DNA of 64,000 nt, taken from contig NZ_JADZ01000015.1 in the NCBI RefSeq assembly GCF_000518645.1, positions 1 through 64,000 on the forward strand, written 5' to 3'. Made by a program: the position numbers and the translations under genes. This document shows, one piece after another, positions 9,128 to 18,306 of this stretch. Positions within the stretch are counted from its first letter, which is position 1; the number at the start of each line of letters is the position of its first letter. The notes beneath the pieces were generated by a model. It had not been told where the DNA came from, ran no database searches, and saw only the letters and a list, made by a program, of their open reading frames with translations. This stretch comes from Curvibacter gracilis ATCC BAA-807 (GTDB taxonomy: Bacteria; Pseudomonadota; Gammaproteobacteria; Burkholderiales; Burkholderiaceae_C).

Positions 9128-9886
9128 ATTGTTAGCCCCCACGGTCGTGCACTTCGTGTCACTCCCTGCCCCCCGAGGGGGCCGCAGCCCGCCTTCGGGC
9201 GGCCGGGCGGCGGGCTGGACTGTGCGCCCCCACGCTCCCTCACTTCGTGTGGTCGCTGCCCCCCGGGGGGGCCGCAGGCCGCCTTGGGGCGGCCCGGCGC
9301 CGGCCTGACTCCTTCGTTGTAGGCTTGCTGGAGCCCCAAGGGGGCCTGTCGGCCCCCTCACTTCGTGTCACGCACGGCCCCCAGACGGGCCGCAGCCTAC
9401 CTTCGGGCGGCCGGGCGCCGGCCTGGACTGTGAGCCCCCGCGCTCCCTCACTTCGTGTGGTCGCTGCCCCCCAAGGGGGCCACAGGCCGCCTTGGGGCGG
9501 CCCGGCGCCGGCCTGACCTCTTCGTTGAAGGCTGACTGAATTCAGAAGAGGGCCTGACGGCCCCCTCACTTTGTGTCGCTCCTACTCGCGGCCGCGGGGC
9601 ACTGAGGCTCTTCGCTTCGCGGGCTGGCTGACCAGCGGCGATGGGCGGGCAGGGGGGCTTGCGGCTGATTGACGGGGAGCACGCAGACTGCAACAAAAAA
9701 CACCTTGTGAATCGGTCATGCCTTGGTTGGGGACAAGGCTTACCGACTTCTCACACGGCTGATCATTTATTACTTTTCTCAGTTCTGTACGCGACACGAA
9801 GGGCTGGGGGGGCTGTTGGAAATTGGGTGGCTGGCGTGGCCTGAGGAGGGCTGACGCCGTTCATCGACTTTCTCATGAGGTACCCC
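9128..9886. repeat. Intergenic repeat cluster with a 208-bp higher-order unit
   Basis: A 760-base gap with no credible gene. Five copies of the core CACTTCGTGT (one with a single change) begin at 9150, 9241, 9359, 9449 and 9567. Spacing alternates 91, 118, 90, 118 bases, so the real unit is a 208-209-base dimer. Each copy continues into a C-run/G-run hairpin (GCCCCCCGAGGGGGCC type) and a GCCGCCTTCGGGCGGCC-like palindrome. From about 9640 to 9886 the sequence is less GC-rich and non-repetitive and probably holds the promoter of the acyl-CoA ligase gene; no clear promoter boxes were assigned. Confidence 0.8.
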
Positions 9887-11575
9887 ATGAAAGCATTTCC
9901 CTGGATCGCGTCCTACCCCGAAGGGGCTCGCTGGGACATGGCCTTGTCACCGCGGCGCATTGATCAACTGCTGAGCGATGCGGCACGCCGATGGCCCGGC
10001 CAGACGGCGCTGGACTTCCAGGGGCGGCGCATGAGCTACCAGGAGCTGGACCGTCGTGTGGACGAGCTGGCGGCCGGCCTGCAGTACCTGGGCGTGGGGC
10101 CCGGTGTGCATGTGGGGCTGTACCTGCCCAACACCCCGCACTATGTGGTGAGCTTCTTTGCCGTGCTGCGTGCGGGCGGCACCGTGGTCAATTACTCGCC
10201 GCTGGATGCGCGCAACACCATTGCCCACAAGATCGAAGACAGCGAGACCGATCTGCTGTTCACGCTCGATCTGCCGGCCTTGTACGGGCAGGTGCATGAC
10301 CTGTCGGGCCAGACCCGCCTGCGCCACCTGCTGGTGGGCTCGCTGGACGATTTTGGCGCCGATGAGGCCGCCGCCAACGCCCACTTGCGCCACGACGCGC
10401 CCTATGTGCCCACGGCAGGGCCCCACATCTTGCGCTACGCCGCCTTGTTCCGCCAGGGGGCCCGGCCGGTGCGCTCGGCCGGGGCCGGCGGTCTCGATGA
10501 GATCGCAGTGCTGCAATACACCGGGGGCACCACCGGCCACCCCAAGGGGGCGATGCTGAGCCACGCCAACCTGAGCGCGGCCACCGACCAGGCGGCCGAA
10601 GTCTGCTCGCTGGGCGGCGAACAGCTCAAGCCGGGCCAGGAACGGATGCTGGTGGCCCTGCCCCTGTTCCATGTGTACGCCATGGTGATCAACCTGCTGA
10701 TGGGCGTGAAACTGGGGGCCGAACTGGTGCTGGTGCTGAAGTTCGACCCCGGCCAGATCCTGCACGACATCGCCACCAAGCGCATCAGTTGCTTTCCGGG
10801 CGTGCCCACCATGTTCACAGCCTTGGTCAACCACCCCGATGCCGCCCGCTACGACCTGCATTCGCTCAAGACCTGCGCCTCGGGGGGAGCTCCTTTGCCG
10901 GTCGAACTGCTGCACCAGTTCGAAGCCCTGAGCCACTGCATGCTGTCCGAGGGCTGGGGCATGACCGAAACCAGCTCGATCGGCACCTTCACCCCCACCA
11001 CCGGGCTGCGCAAGCCCGGTGCCTGCGGCATCCCCTCGCCCCAGGTCGAGATCCGCATCCTGCGGCTGGGCGGCCAAGATGAACCCGTGCCCGTGGGCGA
11101 GATCGGCGAGATCGTGATCGCCGGCCCCCAGGTGATGCAGGGCTACTGGAAGAACCCCCAGGCCACACGCGACAGCTTCACCGCCGACGGATTCTTCCGC
11201 ACCGGTGACGTGGGCCGCCTGGACGCCGATGGCTTTCTGACCCTGGTCGACCGCAGCAAGGACATGCTGCTGTGCAGCGGCTTCAACGTCTACCCGCGGG
11301 TGATCGAAGAGGCCATCTACACCCACCCCCTGGTGCGCGAAGTGATGGTGATCGGCCAGGACGACCCCTACCGTGGCCAGTCGCCCAAGGCCTACATCAG
11401 CCTGCGCAAGGCCGGCGACACCTTGACGCTCGAAGAACTGCAGGTCTATCTGCGCGACCACCTGGGCAAGCACGAGATGGTGCAGGCCCTCGAGCTGCGC
11501 ACCGAGCTGCCCAAGACCGCCGTGGGCAAGCTTTCCAAGCAGATGCTGCGCGAAGAGCTGGCCAAGCGCCCATGA
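9887..11575 (+). CDS. Long-chain fatty acid-CoA ligase (AMP-binding)
   Basis: A 562-residue cytosolic or membrane-peripheral ANL-superfamily ligase that activates fatty acids via acyl-AMP to acyl-CoA. Motifs: the P-loop YTGGTTGHPKGA (about residue 210), the GWGMTETSS acid/adenine motif, the YWKNPQATRDSF and FRTGDVGRLDADGF segment, and a C-terminal catalytic lysine near TAVGKLSKQ. The start was placed at 9887 because GAGG lies six bases upstream; the ATG at 9875 in the same frame overlaps that site. Translationally coupled to the following hydrolase through ATGA. With the hydrolase and wax ester synthase it forms a storage-lipid set. Confidence 0.92.
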   Translation: MKAFPWIASYPEGARWDMALSPRRIDQLLSDAARRWPGQTALDFQGRRMSYQELDRRVDELAAGLQYLGVGPGVHVGLYLPNTPHYVVSFFAVLRAGGTVVNYSPLDARNTIAHKIEDSETDLLFTLDLPALYGQVHDLSGQTRLRHLLVGSLDDFGADEAAANAHLRHDAPYVPTAGPHILRYAALFRQGARPVRSAGAGGLDEIAVLQYTGGTTGHPKGAMLSHANLSAATDQAAEVCSLGGEQLKPGQERMLVALPLFHVYAMVINLLMGVKLGAELVLVLKFDPGQILHDIATKRISCFPGVPTMFTALVNHPDAARYDLHSLKTCASGGAPLPVELLHQFEALSHCMLSEGWGMTETSSIGTFTPTTGLRKPGACGIPSPQVEIRILRLGGQDEPVPVGEIGEIVIAGPQVMQGYWKNPQATRDSFTADGFFRTGDVGRLDADGFLTLVDRSKDMLLCSGFNVYPRVIEEAIYTHPLVREVMVIGQDDPYRGQSPKAYISLRKAGDTLTLEELQVYLRDHLGKHEMVQALELRTELPKTAVGKLSKQMLREELAKRP

Positions 11576-12456
11576 GCCGCCAGCCCATGACTCGCCGCCT
11601 ACCCATCTCATTTCCAACGCCTCTCATAGGATTTCCATTGCCCAACATCTTTTCCTGGCGAGCCTCGCTCTCGCCCTGGTCACCCCAACCTGTTGATGGC
11701 CCGCCACCGGCCTGGCTGGCCATGATCGAAGGGCGCGCCTTCATCGAAGCCAGCACCATCCCGCTGGCCCTGCCCTGGCTGCTGCAGCGCGTGCCACGTG
11801 GTGACGGCCACGCCGTGCTGGTGATGCCGGGCCTGATGGCCTCCGACGCCTCCACCCGCCCGCTGCGGCAGTTTCTGAAACGCCTGGGCTACCAGGCGCG
11901 CGGTTGGGGCCAGGGTCGCAACCTGGGCCCACGCCCCGGCGTGCAGGAGGGCCTGAGCGAGCGCCTGCAGCAGATGCACCGAGACAGCGGCGGCAAGGTC
12001 AGCCTGATCGGCTGGAGCCTGGGTGGCCTGTTCGCCCGCGAGCTGGCCCGCCAGGAGCCCGAACTGACGCGCCAGGTGATGAGCCTGGGCAGCCCGCTGT
12101 ATGGCACACCCGGCGCCGACTCCAACCCCCTGGTGTGGCAGATCTACAAGCAGTTCAACGAAACCCGCCCGGAACACATCAAGGCCTTCCGCGGCGACTG
12201 CGCCCCGCCCGTGCCCACCACCTCGATCTACTCGCGCGGCGACAGCGTGGTGGCCTGGGCCGCCTCGGTCGAGCACGACAGCGACGCCACCGACAACATC
12301 GAGATCAACAGCGCCAGCCACCTGGGCCTGGGCTTCAACCCCCTGGTCTGGTACGCGGTGGGCGACCGCCTGGCGCAACCTGAAGGCAACTGGCAGAAGT
12401 TCGACCCGCCGCCCCCCGAACGCTGGCTGTTTCCACGCCGGCTGCCCTCCCGCTGA
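11572..12456 (+). CDS. Alpha/beta hydrolase (lipase/esterase-like)
   Basis: A 294-residue serine hydrolase. The nucleophile motif is GWSLGG (G-x-S-x-G) around residue 145, preceded by the oxyanion-type strand VLVMPGLMAS; later Asp- and His-containing segments (YSRGDSVVAW, SASHLGLGFNP) fit the rest of the triad. It overlaps the ligase stop codon by ATGA, so the two are made together, and a wax ester synthase/DGAT follows. It may act on acylglycerols or wax esters, but no substrate is visible. Residues 1-50 are poorly conserved, so a later start (MIEGRAF at 11723) cannot be excluded. Confidence 0.82.
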   Translation: MSRQPMTRRLPISFPTPLIGFPLPNIFSWRASLSPWSPQPVDGPPPAWLAMIEGRAFIEASTIPLALPWLLQRVPRGDGHAVLVMPGLMASDASTRPLRQFLKRLGYQARGWGQGRNLGPRPGVQEGLSERLQQMHRDSGGKVSLIGWSLGGLFARELARQEPELTRQVMSLGSPLYGTPGADSNPLVWQIYKQFNETRPEHIKAFRGDCAPPVPTTSIYSRGDSVVAWAASVEHDSDATDNIEINSASHLGLGFNPLVWYAVGDRLAQPEGNWQKFDPPPPERWLFPRRLPSR

Positions 12457-12529
12457 AGCCGGTCGCATCCCCTCACCGGCCCCCGCAACACCCAGCCCCT
12501 CCCTCCAACCCATCCACCCGGAGACCCCC

Positions 12530-14431
12530 ATGGACCACCTGAGCGGCCTTGACGCCACCTTTCTTCATGTTGAAAGTCCCGAAACCCCGATGCATGTGGC
12601 CTCGCTGCACGTCCTCGACCTGCCCGAGGGCTACCAGGGCGACTACTGCGAAGACGTGCGCCACCACCTGCAAGAGCGCCAGCACCTGGCCGACCTGCTG
12701 ACCCGTCGGCTGGCCCTGATGCCCTTCGACCTGTCCGACCCGGTGTGGGTGCGCGACGACGACATCGACTGGGACTACCACGTGCGCCCCATCACCCTGC
12801 CCTCGCCGGGCAGCAACGCCCAGCTGCAGGCCCTGGTGGCCCGGCTGCACTCCTCGCTGCTGGACCGCAGCCGCCCACTGTGGGAGGTGGCCGTGATCAC
12901 CGGCCTCAAGAGCGGCCAGGTGGCGCTGTACCTCAAGGTGCACCACTGCGGCATCGACGGCCAGTCGGGCGTGGCCCTGGGCAACGCCTTGTTCGATCGG
13001 GTGGCCAGTGGCCGGGTGGTTCCCGCCCCGCTGCCCCGCCCGCCGGCACGCCAGCGCGACCTGGGGGTGGCCGAACTGGCCGCCGCGGCGCTCAAGAACA
13101 CCGGGCGTCAATACCTCAAGCTGCTGCGCATGACCCCCAGCATGGCCCGCGCCGCCAAGACCGTGCTGCTGCCCGCCCCGGGCGAGGACGGCAAGCGCAG
13201 CTGGCGTCTGCCGAAAAACCTGCAGCTGCTGGCGCCCCGCACCCCGTTCAATGTCACCATCACCAACCAGCGCTCCTTTGCCGCCCGCACCGTGCCGCTG
13301 GCCGAGGTCAAGTACGTGGCCAAGCACCTGGGGGGCTCGGTCAATGATGTGGTGATGGCCACCACCTCGGGCGCGTTGCGCCGCTACCTGACCGAGCTGG
13401 GCTGCCTGCCCGAGAAGTCCCTCACGGCAGCGGTTCCGGTCAGCCTGCGCACCCCGGGCGACAGCCGGGCCAACAACCAGGTCAGCATGATGGTGGTGCC
13501 GCTGTGCACCCAGGAGGGCGACCGCGCCCAACGCTTCCACGCCATCCACGATGCGGCCCAGGCCAACAAGGGGGTGATGGGGCAGATCAAGGCGGCCATC
13601 CCCACCGACTACCCCATCTTCGCAGCCCCCTGGCTGATCTCGGGCCTCAACACCATGCTGGCGCGCTCCAAGCTCATCAACCAATTGCCGCCCATGGCCA
13701 ATGTGGTGATCTCGAACGTGGCGGGCATCCAGGAAGCCCTCTACTGCGCCGGCGCCCGCGTGGTCTGCTACTACCCCTTGTCCATCCCCACCCATGGCAT
13801 GGCCCTGAACGTGACGGTGCAAAGCTACAACGGCCGGGTGGACTACGGCTTGATCGCCTGTCGCCAGGCTGTGCCCCAGATCCACGAGCTGGCCGACTTC
13901 GTGCTGGAAGAGCACCAGCAGTTGCTGGCACTGGCCCGCCAGGCCGAGGCCCACGGCGGCAAGCCGGCGGCCGCTGCGGCGCCCGGCCAAACAACAGGCC
14001 CCACCACCGGCGCCCGCAAGAGCGCCTCCACGGCCTCTTCCGGCCAGACCCAGAGCCTGGCACAGGGCACCACGCCCGGGAGTTCGCCAACCCCCGCCCG
14101 GGCCACCGCGCGCCCCCGGCCGGCCGCCGCCCGCCGCACCACCGCCACGGCCGACAAGCCCACCGCCCCCTCCGCCAAGACCACCCCGGCCAGCCGCAGT
14201 GCCCGCCCGGCCGCCAAGCGCAGCAGCCCGGAGGGTTCGGCCACGCAGGCAGCGCCAGGCACAGCCCCGACCAAACGACCTGCCCGGCCCCGCAGCCGCA
14301 CCGCAGCCGCCGCCAAGGCCGCGCCAACCACGGCCACCACAAGCCCGGGCGCCAACCAGGCCGGCGCTGACAGCGGCGCCACCTCGACAGCGACCACCGC
14401 CTCGACAGGCGCTGCAGCCGCCACAGCGTGA
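12530..14431 (+). CDS. Wax ester synthase/diacylglycerol acyltransferase with a long basic Ala/Pro/Thr tail
   Basis: A 633-residue acyltransferase that makes wax esters or triacylglycerol from acyl-CoA and an alcohol or diacylglycerol. The start MDHLSGLDATFLH is the family's typical opening, the catalytic HHxxxDG motif is H138-H139-C-G-I-D143-G, and the C-terminal domain carries the PLW and NVVISNVAG motifs. WS/DGATs are normally about 450-500 residues. Here residues about 474-633 are an extra tail of Ala, Pro, Thr, Ser, Lys and Arg with KPAA/RPRP/KRPARPRSR-like clusters, resembling histone-H1-like or AlgP-type tails. The tail could bind DNA, polyphosphate or lipid bodies; that is speculation. 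A terminator follows. Confidence 0.93.
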   Translation: MDHLSGLDATFLHVESPETPMHVASLHVLDLPEGYQGDYCEDVRHHLQERQHLADLLTRRLALMPFDLSDPVWVRDDDIDWDYHVRPITLPSPGSNAQLQALVARLHSSLLDRSRPLWEVAVITGLKSGQVALYLKVHHCGIDGQSGVALGNALFDRVASGRVVPAPLPRPPARQRDLGVAELAAAALKNTGRQYLKLLRMTPSMARAAKTVLLPAPGEDGKRSWRLPKNLQLLAPRTPFNVTITNQRSFAARTVPLAEVKYVAKHLGGSVNDVVMATTSGALRRYLTELGCLPEKSLTAAVPVSLRTPGDSRANNQVSMMVVPLCTQEGDRAQRFHAIHDAAQANKGVMGQIKAAIPTDYPIFAAPWLISGLNTMLARSKLINQLPPMANVVISNVAGIQEALYCAGARVVCYYPLSIPTHGMALNVTVQSYNGRVDYGLIACRQAVPQIHELADFVLEEHQQLLALARQAEAHGGKPAAAAAPGQTTGPTTGARKSASTASSGQTQSLAQGTTPGSSPTPARATARPRPAAARRTTATADKPTAPSAKTTPASRSARPAAKRSSPEGSATQAAPGTAPTKRPARPRSRTAAAAKAAPTTATTSPGANQAGADSGATSTATTASTGAAAATA

Positions 14432-14520
14432 AGCTGACACCGTGAGCTGAGTCCACGGGCGCCCCATGTGGCCAGCTTGCCGCCCGCTGGCCAGCCACTT
14501 GTCACCCGCCCTCCCCTCAG

Positions 14521-14556
14521 GCCCCCTGCCAGCCCGCTGGCCGGGGGCATTTTCTT
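14521..14556 (+). terminator. Rho-independent terminator after the WS/DGAT gene
   Basis: GCCCCC-T-GCCAG / CTGGC-C-GGGGGC hairpin with a four-base CCCG loop, followed by ATTTTCTT. Confidence 0.75.
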
Positions 14557-14677
14557 CACGCATTGCTGAAAGAAACTTCATGGCCGGTGCCCGCGGTTTG
14601 GGCTTAAATTACCGGCTCTTGCCGCCGGCCTGTGCTGGCGTGCACGCTGTTGTCCAGAAACCGTCCGGATCCATGCC

Positions 14678-16180
14678 ATGAACGCCACCTTGTCCGCGCC
14701 GCCCACCGACCACCGCCACCGCGCCGAGCGCCAGGCCCAGGTGGTGGCGGCCCTGCAGGCCGTGCTGCCCGCCCATGCCCTGCTGTGGCACACCGAAGAC
14801 ACCGTGCCCTACGAGTGCGACGGCCTGACGGCCTACCGCGAACGCCCCTTGGTGGTGGCCCTGCCCGAAACCGAAGACGAAGTGCAGGCCGTGCTGCAGA
14901 CCTGCCACGAGCTCCAGGTGCCGGTGGTGGCCCGCGGGGCTGGCACCGGCCTGTCGGGCGGTGCCATGCCGCACAAGATGGGGGTCACGATGTCGCTGGC
15001 CAAGTTCAACCAGATCGTGCGCATCGACCCGGCCAGCCGCACCGCGGTGGTCCAGGGCGGCGTGCGCAACCTGGCCATCAGCGAGGCCGCCGCGCCCTTC
15101 GGCCTGTACTACGCGCCCGACCCCAGCAGCCAGATCGCCTGCACCATCGGCGGCAATGTGGCCGAGAACTCAGGCGGTGTGCACTGCCTGAAGTACGGGC
15201 TGACGGTGCACAACGTGCTCAAGGTGCGCGGCTACACCATGGCCGGCGAAGCCGTCGAGTTCGGCAGCGATGCCCTGGACTGCCCGGGCCTGGACCTGCT
15301 GTCCATCGTGATCGGCAGCGAAGGCATGCTGGCCGTGACCACCGAGGTCACGGTGAAGCTGGTGCCCAAACCGCAACTGGCGCGCTGCATCATGGCCAGC
15401 TTTGACGACATGCGCAAAGCCGGCGATGCGGTGGCCGAGGTGATTGCCGCCGGCATCATCCCGGCCGGCCTGGAGATGATGGACAAGCCCATGACCGCCG
15501 CGGTGGAAGACTTTGTGCACGCAGGCTACGACCTGAACGCCGAAGCCATCCTGCTGTGCGAGAGCGACGGCACGCCCGAAGAGGTCGAAGAAGAAATCGG
15601 CCGCATGAGCGAGGTGCTGCGCCGCTGCGGCGCCACCGCCATCGCAGTGAGCCGCGACGAGGGCGAGCGCCTGCGCTTCTGGAGCGGGCGCAAGAACGCC
15701 TTCCCGGCCAGTGGCCGCATCAGCCCCGACTACATGTGCATGGACTCGACCATCCCGCGCAAGCGCCTGGCCGACATCCTGCTGGCCATCAGCGAGATGG
15801 AGAAGAAGTACCAGCTGCGCTGCGCCAACGTGTTCCACGCCGGTGACGGCAACCTGCACCCGCTGATCCTGTTCGATGCCAACGACCCCGACCAGCTGCA
15901 CCGCTGCGAGCTGTTCGGCGCCGACATCCTGGAAACCAGCGTGGCCATGGGCGGCACCGTGACCGGCGAGCACGGCGTGGGCGTGGAGAAGCTCAACAGC
16001 ATGTGCGTGCAGTTCAGCGCCGAGGAGCGCGAGCAGATGCTGGGCGTGAAGCGCGCCTTCGACCCGCGCGGCCTGCTGAACCCGGGCAAGGTGATCCCGA
16101 GCAAGCACCGCTGCGCCGAGTACGGCAAGGAGCTGGTGCGGGGCGGGAAGATCAAGCATCCTGGCTTACCGAGATTTTGA
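14678..16180 (+). CDS. glcD: FAD-linked oxidase, glycolate oxidase subunit GlcD type
   Basis: A 500-residue flavoprotein of the FAD-binding PCMH family. The FAD-binding domain (about residues 50-230) has VPVVARGAGTGLSGG and the GGNVAENSGGVHCLKYG loop; the C-terminal domain has the VFHAGDGNLHP metal/substrate motif and the closing GEHGVGVEK and PRGLLNPGK segments, all usual in GlcD and D-lactate dehydrogenases. It oxidises a 2-hydroxyacid and passes electrons onward, in GlcDEF with GlcE and GlcF. Neither glcE nor glcF is in the window; instead an aminotransferase of the glyoxylate-using family lies convergently downstream. Confidence 0.9.
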   Translation: MNATLSAPPTDHRHRAERQAQVVAALQAVLPAHALLWHTEDTVPYECDGLTAYRERPLVVALPETEDEVQAVLQTCHELQVPVVARGAGTGLSGGAMPHKMGVTMSLAKFNQIVRIDPASRTAVVQGGVRNLAISEAAAPFGLYYAPDPSSQIACTIGGNVAENSGGVHCLKYGLTVHNVLKVRGYTMAGEAVEFGSDALDCPGLDLLSIVIGSEGMLAVTTEVTVKLVPKPQLARCIMASFDDMRKAGDAVAEVIAAGIIPAGLEMMDKPMTAAVEDFVHAGYDLNAEAILLCESDGTPEEVEEEIGRMSEVLRRCGATAIAVSRDEGERLRFWSGRKNAFPASGRISPDYMCMDSTIPRKRLADILLAISEMEKKYQLRCANVFHAGDGNLHPLILFDANDPDQLHRCELFGADILETSVAMGGTVTGEHGVGVEKLNSMCVQFSAEEREQMLGVKRAFDPRGLLNPGKVIPSKHRCAEYGKELVRGGKIKHPGLPRF

Positions 16181-16435
16181 CCCCCCCTGAGTCGCCTTCG
16201 GCGCCTTCCCCCCGAGGGGGACGACACCAGCGGCCTGGCAAAGCCAGCTCCGCGGTGTCTGCTGGCATGGCTTGCTCCGCAGCCTTTTGAACGGTAAGGC
16301 TGCACGGGGCTCAAGCGCTGCGCCCTGCGCTCGGCCTCTGCGACTCCGTCTCTGACATGCCCCTCCGGAAGCCCCGAGGGCGACAACACCCGCGGCCTGG
16401 CAAAGCCCGCTCCGCGGTGTTTTGAGCGGCGGGGC
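16181..16435. repeat. Short dispersed repeat, two copies, between convergent genes
   Basis: Two related copies, about 16222-16260 and 16382-16420, share GCGGCCTGGCAAAGCC followed by GCTCCGCGGTGT. Each is preceded by a C-run/G-run hairpin (for example CCCCCCGAGGGGG). Each copy can fold (ACACC...GGTGT). This looks like a second intergenic repeat family of Burkholderiales, distinct from the CACTTCGTGT family. No gene seen. Confidence 0.65.
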
Positions 16436-17590
16436 TCAGGCAGCCACGGGTTCGCGGGCGGGGTGGCCGACCTGGTCGAGGGCGGCGGCCAGTTGGCCGA
16501 CGGTGCGCTCCACGTTCTGCCATTTCTCCAGGCCGAACAGGCCGATGCGGAAGGTGCGGAAGTCGGCGCCCTCGTCGCATTGCAGCGGCACGCCGGCGGC
16601 GGTCTGCAGGCCCACGGCGGCGAACTTCTTGCTCGACTGGATGTCAGGGTCTTCGGTGTAGCTCACCACCACGCCGGGGGCCTGGAAGCCGGGCGCGGCC
16701 ACGCTGGGGATGCCGCGCGACTCGAACAACTGACGCACGGCACGGCCCAGCGCCCACTGCGCTTCGCGCATGCGGGCAAAGCCCAGGGCCTGGGTTTCCT
16801 TCATGGTGTCACGCAGGCGCACCAGGGCGTCGGTGGGCATGGTGGTGTGGTAGGCGTGGCTGCCGTTTTCGTAGCTCTCGGTGATCTGCAGCCACTTCTT
16901 GAGGTCGCAGGCAAAGCTGCTGCTGGTGGTGCCGTCGATGGCCTGGCGGGCGCGCTCCGACATCATCACCATGGCGCAGGCCGGCGAGCTGCTCCAGCCC
17001 TTTTGCGGCGCCGAGATCAGCACGTCGACCCCGGTGTCGCGCATGTTGACCCACACCGCCCCCGAGGCGATGCAATCCAGCACGAACAGGCCGCCCACCT
17101 CGTGCACGGCCTCGGCCACGCTGCGCAGGTAGTCGTCGGGCAGGATCATGCCCGAGGCGGTTTCAACGTGCGGGGCAAACACCACGGCAGGCTTTTCGGC
17201 GCGGATGGTGGCCACCACCTCGTCGATGGGGGCCGGCGCCCAGGGGGCCTGAGGCCCGGGGGCCACGCGGCGCGCCTTGAGCACCGTGACCTCCGGCGTG
17301 ATCGCGCCCATCTCGAGGATCTGCGACCAGCGGAAGCTGAACCAGCCGTTGCGCAGGATCAGCACCTTCTTGCCGCCGGCAAACTGGCGCGCCACCGACT
17401 CCATGCCGAAGGTGCCGCTGCCGGGCACCAGCACGGCACTGTGGGCGCCATAGACCTCTTTGAGCATGTCGCCGATGTCGAGCATGACGCGGCGAAACCG
17501 CGCCGACATGTGGTTGAGCGCGCGATCGGTGTAGACCACCGAGAATTCGAGCAGACCGTCGGGGTCCACGTGGGGCAAGAGTCCGGGCAT
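16436..17590 (-). CDS. Class V aminotransferase (alanine/serine-glyoxylate type)
   Basis: A 384-residue PLP enzyme, fold type I. Conserved points: the PGSGTFGMESVARQ phosphate-binding loop, the LDCIASGAVWV Asp region, and the Schiff-base lysine in SAPQKGWSSSP. The family transfers amino groups between alanine or serine and glyoxylate; close relatives are also annotated as 2-aminoethylphosphonate or phosphoserine transaminases. A convergent glcD (glycolate to glyoxylate) supports a glyoxylate link. Start supported by ACGGAG upstream. Divergent from the cytochrome c gene. Confidence 0.88.
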   Translation of the reverse strand: MPGLLPHVDPDGLLEFSVVYTDRALNHMSARFRRVMLDIGDMLKEVYGAHSAVLVPGSGTFGMESVARQFAGGKKVLILRNGWFSFRWSQILEMGAITPEVTVLKARRVAPGPQAPWAPAPIDEVVATIRAEKPAVVFAPHVETASGMILPDDYLRSVAEAVHEVGGLFVLDCIASGAVWVNMRDTGVDVLISAPQKGWSSSPACAMVMMSERARQAIDGTTSSSFACDLKKWLQITESYENGSHAYHTTMPTDALVRLRDTMKETQALGFARMREAQWALGRAVRQLFESRGIPSVAAPGFQAPGVVVSYTEDPDIQSSKKFAAVGLQTAAGVPLQCDEGADFRTFRIGLFGLEKWQNVERTVGQLAAALDQVGHPAREPVAA

Positions 17591-17779
17591 GTTGTGTCTC
17601 CGTCAGACGCCGGGTGGGAGGGCACGCCATCCGTGCCTGTTGACCACCCGGGAGCGAATCACTTTAGCACGGCCCCTGCGGGCCCGCTGCCCCGCCTGCG
17701 GCCTGGGCCACGAGGCCCATCGAGCGCGCATTTGATGCAGCGCAAACACCCGTGCCGGCGCGCCGGAAAACCCCATTGA

Positions 17780-17795
17780 AGGCATGGAATTTGCG
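17780..17795 (+). promoter_or_regulatory. Candidate sigma-54 promoter toward the cytochrome c gene
   Basis: AGGCATG-GAAT-TTGC: the -24 GG and -12 TTGC are intact with correct ten-base spacing; two mismatches to TGGCACG. Transcription would start near 17806, leaving a 90-base leader that includes the inverted repeat at 17820. Confidence 0.5.
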
Positions 17796-17819
17796 CCCGG
17801 AGCGCTCAGCCCCCACGAA

Positions 17820-17836
17820 GTGACACGGTGTGTCAC
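17820..17836. promoter_or_regulatory. Perfect inverted repeat GTGACAC-N3-GTGTCAC, candidate regulator site
   Basis: GTGACAC and GTGTCAC are separated by GGT. The same half-sites occur upstream of the ABC operon at 22081-22107 with 13 bases between them, exactly ten more. A dimeric regulator, possibly the AcoR-like protein, is a reasonable binder. Confidence 0.5.
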
Positions 17837-17898
17837 AGCCCGCCGCAAGCCGGGCACCGTGGGGTGTTCCGCACCGTTCAACGACAAGGAGATGGACC

Positions 17899-18276
17899 AT
17901 GTCTTTCAAAACCCCCCTGATGCTCGGCGCCCTGCTGCTGGGCGCCCAGGCCGCACAGGCCGACGCCAACCTGGACGCCCAGATGAAGGCCCTGGCCCTG
18001 GGCAGCGGATGCCTGACCTGCCACCACATCGAATCGGGGGCCAAGGCCGCTGACGGCAGCAAGCCCATCGGCCCCAACTGGCAGGACGTGGCCCACAAGT
18101 ACAAGGGCCAGGCCCAGGCGCTGGACACCCTGGTGCAGACCGTGATGCAGGGCTCCAACCCCTACAACAGCCATTGGAAGGGCCAGGCCAGCGGTCTGGC
18201 CATGCCGCCCAATGCCGTGGCCATCAGCCAGGCCGATGCGCAGAAGCTGGTGGGCTGGATCCTGAACCTGCCCTGA
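17899..18276 (+). CDS. Periplasmic class I c-type cytochrome
   Basis: A 125-residue protein with a cleavable signal peptide (to about AQA at residue 22) and one haem site, C38-L-T-C41-H42, with the axial Met in AMPPNAVAI (M102). Mature size and the single haem fit the c551/c552 class of soluble electron carriers. It lies at the edge of the PQQ dehydrogenase island behind sigma-54-type and palindromic sites, so it may accept electrons from a quinoprotein. Start chosen at 17899: AAGGAG lies just upstream and a signal peptide follows; the longer frame lacks one. Confidence 0.88.
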   Translation: MSFKTPLMLGALLLGAQAAQADANLDAQMKALALGSGCLTCHHIESGAKAADGSKPIGPNWQDVAHKYKGQAQALDTLVQTVMQGSNPYNSHWKGQASGLAMPPNAVAISQADAQKLVGWILNLP

Positions 18277-18306
18277 TCCGCCTGCGCGCGGGCGCTGAAA
18301 GCACAA

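Larger units (their letters stand above)
17591..17898. other. Divergent promoter region between aminotransferase and cytochrome c genes
   Basis: A 308-base gap without a gene. It contains a sigma-54-like promoter and a perfect inverted repeat, listed separately, both oriented or placed toward the cytochrome c gene. No promoter for the aminotransferase was assigned. Confidence 0.6.

Noticed and set aside
9150-9600. Possible CRISPR array
   Set aside because: Repeat cores are spaced 90-118 bases apart, the intervals are themselves repeated, and no cas gene is near.
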